Positions 13,101 through 25,105 of a stretch of DNA of 64,000 nucleotides are shown here, piece by piece. The DNA is from Paragordius varius. Its lineage: Eukaryota > Nematomorpha. Numbering within the stretch: the first letter of the stretch is position 1; each line of letters opens with the position of its first letter. The notes below the pieces were generated by a model that saw only the letters and a list, made by a program, of their open reading frames with translations, had not been told where the DNA came from and made no database searches. Made by a program: the position numbers and the translations under genes. The stretch spans positions 14,942,001 through 15,006,000 of the forward strand of contig OZ176051.1 in assembly GCA_964247055.1 (NCBI GenBank), written 5' to 3'.

Positions 13101-13526
13101 TATTAACACTTTTAATTCGAACATTATCCAACTTTAATGCTCTTATCCATGTTACTTTTATATCGTTCAAGTTTAGCATTTCAAAATCGCAATTTATGAA
13201 GGTTAAATCAAAAAACTTATCTTAGAATCAAACATATCCTTATTATACCCAGACATTGATCCTGAACCACTGTGGTGAATTTGTTCTTCATCGTCGATCG
13301 GATAAAAATTTCGATGCGAATATAATTTCGCTAATTCTTCCAATTTAACTTTTAACATTTCCAATTGTCTGTCTCCCATGTTTTTGCATTTTATTTGGCT
13401 TAATTTACATTCACATGGATTGGTTATATTGAGGCACCAATCATGAAAAACTTTGTTCGGAATGACTTCCGTGTGTGCTTTAATAAACGGACAAGCGCAG
13501 AAAAAAAGTATTATAGGTAAATGCAT
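10192..13526 (-). CDS. Secreted two-domain leucine-rich-repeat protein, copy 2 (complete span)
   Basis: A probable secreted recognition or adhesion protein of about 890 residues with no visible membrane anchor. It starts at 13,526 with a hydrophobic signal peptide (MHLPIILFFCACPFIKA), then an LRRNT-like cluster (WCLNITNPCECKLSQIKC). A first LRR block of ten or so repeats follows, including LDLSGNKLSS, LNLSYNQIE and LNLAYNNITHL. A cysteine cap (NNLKCAG) ends that block; a second LRR block and a second cap (GNGYFNDVCNQL) follow, with the stop at 10,192. Proposed exons: 13,526-12,183, 12,049-10,886 and 10,355-10,192. The GT/AG sites keep phase at both introns (133 and 530 nt). AATAAA lies just after the stop. 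The frame slips four times, each time one base short beside a homopolymer (13,210-13,215; 11,738-11,744; 11,570-11,573; 10,905-10,910), and there is one in-frame TAA at 12,304-12,306. It is therefore either a pseudogene or a real gene with assembly errors. The family member is not recognised. Confidence 0.78.
10488..10772 (+). CDS. Unrecognised 94-codon open frame inside the last LRR intron, copy 1/2
   Basis: An open frame on the strand opposite the LRR gene, lying wholly inside its 530-nt last intron. The first codon is GTG; a polypyrimidine-AG acceptor (…AAATATTTTAG) falls a few codons in, so it could be a terminal exon instead. The product is basic and polar (motifs GRKITLEGVACHGGLKSVNH and TKPREEPKEPNSHKSYQEI) with no domain I recognise. 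It is more GC-rich than its surroundings, which is why it is listed. It could be mobile-element debris. Confidence 0.3.
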   Translation: MFGCFKYFRNLLNNIHKLSKQNKGIGRKITLEGVACHGGLKSVNHLTAKTKPREEPKEPNSHKSYQEIITRSLQQHRIIEKNIETYIVLFKSEN

Positions 13527-15924
13527 TTCACGTTTTTAACGAAAAAAAATTTAATGATAAAATAGAGTTATAAACTGCTAAAAATTTCTTTATTAATCGA
13601 AAATGAAGATTGTGTAATTCAGCGAATTGTTATTTACTAGCCTTATACGCAAGTTACATATAATAACTAGTAAATATAAGATATTACAACGAAAATAAAT
13701 GATTAATATCTTCGAAATTTTATAATTAGAAATATAAATAAACAACCTACAGAGTTTACTTAATCGTTTCTAATGCATGCTACCTCTTTATAAAATAAAC
13801 TTTTTTCGTGATATTTTTATTTTTTAGACGCACCTAGTTGATTGTAAAGATACAATTAGAAATTGATATTATCCTAATTAAGTAAAGTTATCTAGCCCAA
13901 AACTATTATATTTATATGATTTATTGTGTTAAATTACAATAAATTATACTAAGAAAATGTAATTACTTAAATACAAATATTTTTTTTAAAAGCTCTTTAA
14001 ACCTTAATCCTTTTTAATAAATTATATAATTTGTGAATTTTATAAATTAGCAATTTAAACGTTTTTTGCAAAAAATATTTAGCGTTATTACATTTATATA
14101 TATATATATATATATATATAAATCTTTAAATTGTATTGTTTCAGTATTGATGAAGTTAAATAAAATCAGGGCTATAAAAGGTATAAACGCCCACGTGTTG
14201 TCTGAAGGTAAAACATTTCATAACACGTTTTTAAAAGTCTGAGTTAAGTTAAACAATAACCTTCAAATATTGTATAGACTATTAGTTATATATATTGCTC
14301 ATATTAATTAAAATAAATTTACCAAATCAGTAGATAACAATAACAAATGAAATACAAAACTCTATTAACTAAAAAATTTAAAAATAGAAAACATTTACCT
14401 TAGTTTACTAAACAACATTATTATAAAGATGCATTTATTAACTTGAATTTGTCTAGCGTTTTAAATCTACAAGTAGATTAAAGTTTATCAATATGCTAGA
14501 TTAAATGAATTTTGGATTTCTAATCTTTGATAACAAACGTAACAATAAAATTGAATACAAGTTTTTTGAAATATGATATTGTGAGTAAGTTAATTTTTCC
14601 TGAATATTTTAAAAATTAAAACTCCAATAAATTTGCTATATTGAACAATATTATTGTGATGCCCCTACAATTTTAGATACAGTTACAAGAGTTATAATTA
14701 ACCATTTCATTCTATTTAGCTAAAGCGGTTTTTTAATTTTAATAAAATTTATATCTTCTGGCGCTCTTGTATTTCGTCTCGACAGTTTTATTTAATATAT
14801 CACTAATAAAATAATGGCAACATAAATATGGCCTATAGTAGCATTCGTTACTATGTATAATGAATCATACGATAGCCAATTCTTTTGGTTATATAGTTTA
14901 AAATGCCTTATACTATAGCTAAATTAACCATATCTACTTCATTTTCAAATACAAGTTCTTTATTGACTCAATTTTAGGTAAATGTAGATTAATAAATGTA
15001 TTCATCGCTTTTTGTCAAAGTCTTTGGAGAATTAGCCTTAGTAAAATTAATAGGATAATATAAATGCCAAACATATAGATATTGAAAATATCCAAAACCA
15101 TTTAAGAAAGGACAATATAAATCAACCATTAGCTATAGATATGAGGTTAGTATTTCGATTATAATATATATTTATTTTAGACGCAAAAAGTATCTAAAAA
15201 TTTTGTACTTTATTAATCGAAAATAACGATTGTGTAATTCAGCGAATTGTTATTAAATAACCTTATACGCAGGTTAGATATAATAACAAAATTTTGTAAA
15301 TGAAAGAATTACAACGAAAATAAATGATTGATTTCTTGGAGATTTTATAATTAGAAATAACAACCTATTGAGTTTACTCAATTGTTTATTATGCTGCTAC
15401 CTTTTATAGAATATCTTTTTTTTGTTATACTTTTATTTTTTTCGCACCTAGTTAATTGTAAAGATACAGGTATTATCCTAATTAAGCGTATAAAGTTATC
15501 CGACCCAAAACTATTATTGTATGATTTATTGTGTTAAATTACAATAAAATTAAAATTATACTGAGTAAATGTAATTATTTATATGTAATTATTTTTATTA
15601 AAGTACTCTTTAAACCTTAATCTTTTTTAAATTATATAATTAAAATTGTGAATTTATAAATTAGCAATTTAAACGTTTTTTGCAAAAAATATTTAGCGTA
15701 TACTATTACATTTATTATGTATATTTTAAATTGTATTGTTTACGTGTTGTCTGAAGGTAAAACATTTCATAATATTTAACACGTTTTTGAAGGTTTGAGT
15801 TATATAAAAAAATAAAATCAAATATTGTATAGACTATTAGTTATATATATTGCTCATATTAAGTAAAATAAATTTACCATATCTGGAGAATTACAATAAC
15901 ATATGAAATACAAAACTCTATTTA

Positions 15925-16501
15925 CACTTCGATTTAAATTGGGGTATCTAAATACCCCAGACTAAATTTAAATTAAAATTTTTAAAAAACACTGAAGGAA
16001 ACGGTCCCAATTAAAATTTATGCTTCTATCCGGATAAATATTATATAAATATGCCAAAATATCTTGATAAAATTTTGTTTTGAAAAAAAGTTCCACCTCA
16101 AACTACTTCGACGCCATTTTTATTTTACAAAAATTTTGCAAAATATCGTCTTCATTTAATTTTAAGGGTAAAACTAAAGCTTATTTTTTTTATAAATTAC
16201 ATCTAACATTGATAGTAATAGAAAAAGCGTTTTATTTTGTATTATTTTTTTATTTTATAATTTGACACATGTCACGTTGACTAAATTTTTACCTGTCAGT
16301 TTTAGCTCAAAAAAGGTAATATCAAGTATTTTTAAATAAAATTTTTTATATATTTCGGTTTATAAATGTTATATAAGAGCAACATTTTGCCATGGTTTCG
16401 ATTGCTTCCATACATTTTAGACTACTTAATTTTAAACAGGCCTGGGGTATCCAACTACCCCAATTTAAATAGGACTAAAATGAGTGTGTTGTATCCAAGT
16501 G
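15925..16501. mobile_element. piggyBac-type MITE, 577 bp, unit copy 2
   Basis: The copy of the element at 4,413-4,989 in the second tandem unit, with the same TTTA/TTAA flanks. Confidence 0.85.
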
Positions 16502-17093
16502 TTAACTAAAAAATTTAAAAATAGAAAACATTTACCTTAGTTTACTAAACAACATTATTATAAAGATGCATTTATTAACTTGAAATGTAAAAAATATAAA
16601 GATATTATGTATACAAAATAATAATTAGTCAAGACAAAATGAATTTTGGATTACTATAACTAATCTCAAACGTAACAATAAAACTGGAATACAAGAATCA
16701 AAACTCCAATAATTAATATTGAATAATACTCTGTGATTTAAAATACAGTTACAAGAGTTATTAACCATTTCGGGATTATGATTAGCTAAAGCGGTTTTTT
16801 CATTTTAATAGTTTCTTCAGCGCTATTGTATTTCGTCTCGACAGTTTTATTTAATATGTCACTATGAATCTTGAAATACAATGATACTTTATTAAAAATT
16901 TCGTGATATTTATACTTTTTTATTAATGATAATTTTAACATGCATGTGCGTCACAATTGTAACAATATGTCTTTTCTTCTACGAATATATATATAAGAAT
17001 TCCATAATGACTCACGAACATAAACGCCAAACGTTATTAATATAATAATATGATGTAAGATAAAAATACAATGATGCAATGTTGTAAATTCAA

Positions 17094-18451
17094 CTACATA
17101 TCACTCTCTTCCTCCTCTAAAAAACGCTTAGGAGGTTTGCGGACTCGATTTGGGTAACGCCTGGGGGCCTCACTCTGCTCACCATCCGACCTCAGTTGAT
17201 CGGCATGTTTCCTCATCTCTATTCCATCTTCATCCTTTACTTCGTACGATAACGGCCCCGTCCTTACTTCAACCGTACCCGGTCGCCATCCTCTAGATAT
17301 CTCGTTCTTTATAAATATTGACTGACAAGGTGTAAATTCTCTTAAGGGTCTCGGTGGTGTACTTACTTTAGGAGTTTCTTTATCTTGGAACCAATTCAAC
17401 GGTGTGTTGATGTTCCGCTTTAAAAACAACGATGCGGGGGTCGTCTTTATCTCGTATGCCATGAATTTCGATAGGCCAATATAACATTTAAAGCCTCTTG
17501 ACTCTTCACGCCAGTCATCATCGTAAAACGAAATTTTGATTTCAACGTATAAATCATTCTTTCCACTGAACCATTTGTCCTTGGGTGGTAAGGAGCAGAT
17601 GTCACATGATTAACGTTCCAGTTTGTCATCTTTTCCCGAAAATTGAACCATTTGAAAAAAGTAGCATTATCAGATACTAGCATTCTTGGAAAACCATTTC
17701 TCCAATTGTTTCAAAATCACATCAGATGTAGTACTGCTAAGTATCCACCTCCTCCCATCTTGAGAACGCGTCAATTAAAATCAAGCAATATTTACCACAC
17801 ATGAGACCTGCGATGTCCACATGAAGTCTTTCCCATATTTCCACATTGAAGTCCATTTATATACCGGATTCTCAGCAACGTTCGCCCTGTTCCTCTGACA
17901 ACACTGACAGTCTGTACTAACTTTTCAATGTTCTTATCCATTCCGGGCCAAAACACCAACGACCTTGTTTTTCATAGCAACGATCCCCGGATGTCCTTCA
18001 TGAAACCAAGCCAAAATTCGTCTTCGCGCAGCTGTTGGGATAACCAACCGATCACCAACATATACGAAACCATCGGCTTGTTTGAGATCATTTCTAACGG
18101 CTTTGAATGCGGATAATTCCGTGACCAATCATTATTTTTAAATGCCATACCTAGTCGTTTTAACAGTTTACTCCAAACAATCTTTTTTTATTTGTTTTAA
18201 ATCCACGAATGCGATTTGTCGGATTTTTTCGGCCACATATTCATCATCATTGTCTACGGATGTCTGACTCTTTTCGGGAATTCTTGAAAACACATCGGCC
18301 ATGTTTGTCGATTCCACAATATATTTCATATCAAAATCATACGCTGCGGCCTTGTAGATCCATGTTAACAATTTACAGTTTCTAATATAACTTCCGATTG
18401 TTCCGAATAAATGAATTATCGCCTTATAATCTAACCAAACCTCACATACAG

Positions 18452-18494
<43 letters not shown>

Positions 18495-21199
18495 ATAAAT
18501 TTTTCTAACCCAAATAGCAAAGCCTTAGTTTCTAATTCAATCACAGAATAATTTTTTTCTGCATTCTGGCATTTTCTTGATGCGAATGCAATTGGTACCA
18601 TTCTCTCTCCATTAGCAGAATTACAATTCCAAAGACTTTTGTAGACGTATCTTGTATTATTGTTTTATTATTTATGTTATAAGTGGCAAGTAAAGATTCT
18701 CTTGATATTAGTTTTTTGCTTGCTTAAATTCATTTTGATCTTGTGACCATCTCCATTCCTTTTTGGATCCTGTTAGTGCATGTAGATTACTAACCTTGAC
18801 ATGTATTCATAATTGAGCAATCCCAAAAAGGATCTTAACTCAGTTTTATTAGTAGGTGTTGCACATTTAGTAATGGCGTCGATTTTATCTTGTACAGGGC
18901 GAATTCCCTATTTGATAACTCAAAACCCTAAAATTTAATATTCTTCTGATGGAATTATAATTTATCTTTTCTTAACGTAAACCCGCATTTTTGTAACCTT
19001 GTTAGGGTCTCGCTAAGATTTTTATTATGTTCATCTTTCGTTTTACCAACAATCAAAACATCTACGAGATAAGCCATTGTGCCTCGGCAATCTTTGAGTA
19101 CCTCATCCATTATTCTCTGGAAAAGGATGGGAGAAACCTTTAATCCAAATGATAGGCGATTAAATTGGAAATATCCCATCGGGGTAGTAATAACTAAATA
19201 TTTTTTACTTTCCACATCCACCGGAATTTGAAGGTATGCGCTCTTTAAATCAATGGACGAGAACCATGTGGATCCCGCACATTTAGACGCGATCGTGTCA
19301 AATGTTGGGATAATCTGAGATATGTTCTCCATCAAAGAATTGATAGTTACCCGGAAATCAGCGCACACCCTAATTTCCCCATTAGTTTTTACGACGTTAA
19401 CCGTAGGAGTCGCCCATTCCACATGGTTTGTGTAGGATCAACGGGACTCACTATTCCCAGGTCCATCAGTCTCACTCTGTATTACCAATGGAATTCGCCG
19501 TGCAGCACAATCTTTTGGTATTGCATCTGATCGGACATATTGACGAGATCACCGTTGTAACAACCCAATTTCCCGTTAAAGAGTTTTGGAAATCGCTTGA
19601 ATACATCATCATGACCATTATTATTATTAGATGTTACTTGATTAACTTTCACGTTATCCGGTAAGGTCATGCCAAAACCAATGATCCAAGGCAGCCCAAA
19701 TATCGGAGATAGCTCTTCTTCCGTCACAAAACATTCTAATTTCTTCGTAATATTTCCCATTGTTACTTTGACAACTGTTTTTCCCAAGAGTTTGATTGGG
19801 TTGTGCCGTAGGAAGTTAATCTGGGAGCACTCTTGGTGCTCCCACCGTCTTCCAGACATTTTTATTAATCAGAGAAGCAGCAGCTCCAGTATCGAAAACC
19901 ATACTGACAGCTTGGCCATAAATCGTAGCGCAAATGTTCGCTTGTGTGCCCCATTTATTATAATTAGCGTTTATATTCTCACTATATCGTTTTTTATGGC
20001 GACACATTGCCTGAAAATGATTTTTTTATTACAATTGTGGTATATTTTTCCGAACGCGGGACATTGTTTTGGTATATGCGATTTACCACATTTGCCACAT
20101 CTCCGCTTCCATTTCCATTCATTATTATTGCCATCATCTTCTTTATGTTCCATATCATTTCTATTATTATTATTATTATTAATTAGTATTATTATTATAA
20201 TTCGACCGATTCTTTTAAATTTTGAGGAAATGCTTGACGACGCATGGGAGGCAATGGCCCTTGCAAGTTCTTGATCCAAGCCATGTCGACAATGGTGGTT
20301 AATGACACCGCCTTCCCACCACACTTCGCATCAGGGAATTGTGATAAAGATCCATTTAGCATATATTCAAAATTTTATCTAGCGCGAGCTCTGCATTTTT
20401 GCGTTTTAAGAAAATTAGGCTATTTTAGAATGGGTTTTTCGGAGCCCACTCAAAAAATTTAGAAAAAATTTTCTTTTTTAATGTAGTTTATGATAAATTA
20501 TATGACAATTTTTAGAATAAGCCATTTAGCTTTCATCCAAAAAATTTTATTTTACAAAAATGTGGGCAAACTTTGCCATCATCTAATATGGAGCACTTGC
20601 CAGAAAAGTGTAATATATCATCAAGATATTTATTATTCCCGATTTTGTACACAGTGTATAAATACATTTTATTGAAAATTATGTAATGTGCAACTAAAAG
20701 GTTAAAAAAGCAACTTTTTGAATTTGACCTAATACCCTAAATACTTGTAAAAATACTCAAATTTCAAATCGATAGGGTATATAAAATCACCCCAAAAAGT
20801 CATAAAGTATTTATACAATAATGTTTTAAGTTTTCCACACATCTATTTAGTTATCTAGAAATTTTCTGATGTCCAAATGTATTGTTTTCTTCCAGATATA
20901 ATTCGGGAGACCTTTGCGGGTTTTCCTAGTAGGAGTGAACAGCTTCATGTGACCCATTTAAATTAATTATGAATGAGAAATTTTTGTTTTAGTTGTAACC
21001 ATGTCAAACGCATTTATCATTTTGGTGAGGACGTTAGCCATTTAAAATTGTTAGATACTCGAGGGAGTTGACTTTTCTAACGTTTGTATTTTGTGAGCCC
21101 ATAACTTGCATTTTATTGGATAAGTCTTGACTTCTTTGTTCCATATGGCGCTTGGATATTCGGGTAGATAATTATCTTTGTCCTATTTAATATAGTTCA
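17094..21199 (-). mobile_element. Ty3/gypsy retroelement fossil, unit copy 2 (broken)
   Basis: The tandem copy of the fossil at 5,582-9,620, with the same parts in the same order and nearly the same sequence. It was duplicated as part of the 11.5-kb unit rather than by transposition. No terminal repeats were recognised. Confidence 0.88.
20394..20669. repeat. Unclassified short interspersed repeat, copy in unit 2
   Basis: The tandem copy of the repeat at 8,815-9,090, again inside the gypsy fossil. Confidence 0.6.
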
Positions 21200-21770
21200 T
21201 GATACTGATTTAGGTGGCTTTTACAAGTTTAAATTTTCATCCGCAAAAATAATTCCGAAGGAAATAAATACGACGTGGAGAAAATATTCAATTTGGAGAG
21301 AATAGCGGTGCCGTACAAGGTAAAAGATGGAAATCGATGCCTTCTCAGATCAATTACGGCCGACTGGCGTTTCGAGGGGTGGAGAGGAGAATGATTGTGG
21401 TCCAACGATAAACCAACCGATGTGTGCAATATAACAACCAATAATCGGAAAGTGAGGGACTAACAAGGCAAAGCAAAGGAAAGCGAGAAAGAACCAAAAA
21501 AGAGAATTTAATATATCCTATTGTTTGGCGAGTGACCTCAAGGGAGAAATCCATTAGCCTACACAAAAAATTAATGACTATATTTTAGTTTTTGCATTTT
21601 GAACAAATGTATTATATATGTGACAAGATCTAACAACGATTTTGATTTAAGTCTCTAAGGGCAATAATATAGAATGCCAATATTTATTTTTTCAAACACC
21701 CCCACTTAAAATATTTATTATTCCCAACACCCAATAACAACATTAAAACATGTTAAAACATTTTTTATTA

Positions 21771-24700
21771 TTATTGAATCATTCCAGGATAAGAAATGTT
21801 GGGCCGTTTCTCACATTCCTCTATTAGAGTAGCATTAATGTTATCCAATTTAATTGTGCCAATAAGCATATATTTATTATCATTGAGCTTTAGAGCAACC
21901 AATTGATTACAAACATCATTAAAGTATCCATTACCTATGCAAAATATTTATAATTAATGCGTGAAAATCAAAAATATTAAATATAATATAAACCACCTCT
22001 CTCATAAGAACACCAAAAAAGGCTTGGCTCATTATCCGCATCCTAAAATCTCTCAAAATTGGTAATGTGTTTGGTTGTTTTAAATATTTTAGAAATCTAT
22101 TGAATAATATTCACAAGCTTTCAAAACAAAATAAAGGTATAGGAAGGAAGATAACATTAGAAGGCGTCGCATGTCATGGTGGCTTAAAATCAGTAAATCA
22201 TCTAACAGCAAAAACCAAACCTAGGGAGGAGCCAAAAGAACCAAATTCACATAAAAGTTACCAAGAAATCATTACAAGATCTTTACAGCAACACCGTATA
22301 ATTGAGAAAAATATTGAAACATACATTGTATTGTTTAAGAGTGAAAACTAAGATAAACCAAATCTCACAAGTTAATTGTTTATATACCAAGTCAAACATT
22401 GCTTATTTTTGTGTTTCACAAATCTAATAATTAAATATCGTCACATCTCTATAAATAAATATACCTCTCAAATCAATGTTTAATTTTTTCTCCCTGTCTT
22501 TGCTTGAAAGTTTTTCCCAGCCTGGTATGCTGAAAAGGATTGTAATGCTGGCAAAACTGAAACTATTGAAATGTTTAATGATTCCAAAAAATTGAAACTT
22601 ATATCTATTCGTTCAATTGTCTGTTTATATGCAGCGCGTGTAAAATCAACGGATCTAATTTCACTATGATGTATTACAAGGGATTTTAAATGCGCCCATT
22701 TCTCAAATGGTTCCAAGTTTCTAAACCCCGTAACACATTCCAGGCCCAAAACTTCCAAATTATTTTCGGTTTCGAAAAATTCGGGAGTGACCATACAATT
22801 CCTAAGGAACAAAGAGGTTAGATTTTTAGGGAAAGATTCAGCGGACCTAAGAAAGGTTTTTTGGAGATACGATTTTCCTTCTATGGTTAGGGAGCGAATG
22901 TTAGGGAATTTTCGCAATATGTCAGAAATATCATCGAAATCTTCCACCACGTGCAAAAGCAATTCTTTCGCGTTCAAATTTTTCGCCGTAAAAGTGTTGG
23001 TGTATGATTTCACTTCTAGTCTTTCCAGTGAAGGCAAATAAGCTTCTATTACATTATCGAATTTTGACTCTAAAATTAAACTCTTTATGGCCGTGTGATT
23101 GATATGTCCAACTAAACGTACGTTATTAATCAAATCAATAAAGCTACGTTTTGCAACTTTGGAAAGAGATTTAAGAAGGACCAATTGAAATTTTTCTCAT
23201 AACCAAATATTGTAAGTTTGATCGATTTAATCATTGTGTGTGTAGACAATTCCTTTAACAATTCATATGTATAATTAATATTTGCGTGATAATCCCCAAC
23301 ACTAACTACTGTTGAATTTTTTTGCCGGACTTAAAAGCCTGAATAGTAGATACAAAAAATATTGCTGAATTGGCTTCTGTTTTAACTATTCTGATCATAT
23401 CACTGATTGATAATACATCCGAACAATTATAATTATTTGTCGATTCTATGTGTATGCATTGAAAATTATAAAATTTACAATAATCCAGGCGCCTTATCAA
23501 CGTTAATATGTGCGTTTTATTGGCAAAATCGTAGATTGAACCATCTCTGTATTTGCAAGCACCAATAAAATTGCCAATTTCACTAATTACATTGGTCATA
23601 CCCGCACACTTGAGGTTATTCCCGATAACTATATGTAAAAAAAAGTTAAGAAATAAAATTAATTTCTAAATCTTAATAATATTAAAAAAATGATTTAATC
23701 AAAAAAAGATAGCGAATTGAAAAATCATCATTTATTGAAACATTATTCAATTTCATTGTACTCATTTGGTTGGTAATTTTCTTTAAATATGGTGAGCTAA
23801 TGTCTATGATTTGTAATTGTGGATATTCTTTTAATTCATCAATGTCAAATGTCTCAATAAAATTGTTTGAAATGTTTAAATATTACATATTTAAGAAATA
23901 AGATTGTTCTTTAAGTGAAACAATATTTTCATTTTCCAAAGGAGGGAATAAATGCGTTATGTTATTATAAGCCAGATTTAAATGTGTAAGATTCCAAAGT
24001 TGTTGCCAAACATCCATATAAATAGCAGAGATTTGATTGTTTTCCAAGTTTAAAGATGAAGATTGCAAACTAGTCAAGTTTATATGTAACAAATGACTAG
24101 CATTTATTTGACCGTTCAATTTAAATACCAAATTTAGACTTTGTAACTTAGAACAAAATTGGTATTTTTCGTTCATTTTCTCCAATTCTATCTGATTATA
24201 ACTTAGGTTAAGAGCTTTTAGGCTGGGACTACACACATCAGTCCAACTACTTAATTTATTACCAGATAAATCCAATGTTTCTATGTTATGCGTTGCATTG
24301 AATCCCCCAATGACTACGTTTTTTAGATTCTTTCCAACTTTTAAATATTTTAAAGAAGGTGGAATATTCTGTAAATTAATTGTCTCCAAATTGCTAGATA
24401 ATAAAGTAAGATTAATCAGTTTCATTAAATTCCCTAAATTGGTTAATGATTGCGATGACAAATTTGTATGACCATTCATCTCCAAACTTTTTAGTGATGA
24501 TGAAAAGTATTTTATTTGGCTTAAATCAAACGGTGTTTGCACATTTATTGATAAGAAGGTTAGGTTAGATTGGGACCCCAAATGTCTGAATAATTGTTCC
24601 AATGCAGATTTAGATATTGATTTGTCTACTTGATTAATTTCCAAGCGGTTTAAATTGGGCAATGACATGTCCCCCGTAGTATTAACACTTTTAATTCGAA

Positions 24701-25105
24701 CATTATCCAACTTTAATGCTCTTATCCATGTTACTTTTATATCGTTCAAGTTTAGCATTTCAAAATCGCAATTTATGAAGGTTAAATCAAAAAACTTATC
24801 TTAGAATCAAACATATCCTTATTATACCCAGACATTGATCCTGAACCACTGTGGTGAATTTGTTCTTCATCGTCGATCGGATAAAAATTTCGATGCGAAT
24901 ATAATTTCGCTAATTCTTCCAATTTAACTTTTAACATTTCCAATTGTCTGTCTCCCATGTTTTTGCATTTTATTTGGCTTAATTTACATTCACATGGATT
25001 GGTTATATTGAGGCACCAATCATGAAAAACTTTGTTCGGAATGACTTCCGTGTGTGCTTTAATAAACGGACAAGCGCAGAAAAAAAGTATTATAGGTAAA
25101 TGCAT
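21771..25105 (-). CDS. Secreted two-domain leucine-rich-repeat protein, copy 3 (complete span)
   Basis: A near-identical copy of the gene at 10,192-13,526. Start 25,105; proposed exons 25,105-23,762, 23,628-22,465 and 21,934-21,771; stop 21,771. The same four homopolymer frame slips (24,789-24,794; 23,317-23,323; 23,149-23,152; 22,484-22,489) and the same in-frame TAA (23,883-23,885) are present. Whatever caused them either predates the triplication or is a systematic sequencing effect. Confidence 0.77.
22067..22351 (+). CDS. Unrecognised 94-codon open frame inside the last LRR intron, second copy
   Basis: An identical copy of the frame at 10,488-10,772, carried by the tandem duplication and antisense within the intron of the 21,771-25,105 LRR gene. 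It adds no independent evidence for coding because the unit copies are too similar. Confidence 0.28.
   Translation: MFGCFKYFRNLLNNIHKLSKQNKGIGRKITLEGVACHGGLKSVNHLTAKTKPREEPKEPNSHKSYQEIITRSLQQHRIIEKNIETYIVLFKSEN

Larger units (their letters stand above)
11513..23091. repeat. Tandem 11.5-kb unit, copy 2
   Basis: This is the complete middle copy. The offset from copy 1 is 11,512 at its start and 11,579 at its end, because of small length differences inside the unit. It carries a complete LRR gene (13,526 down to 10,192, spanning the unit boundary as drawn), the MITE at 15,925-16,501 and a gypsy fossil from 17,094. Confidence 0.97.
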
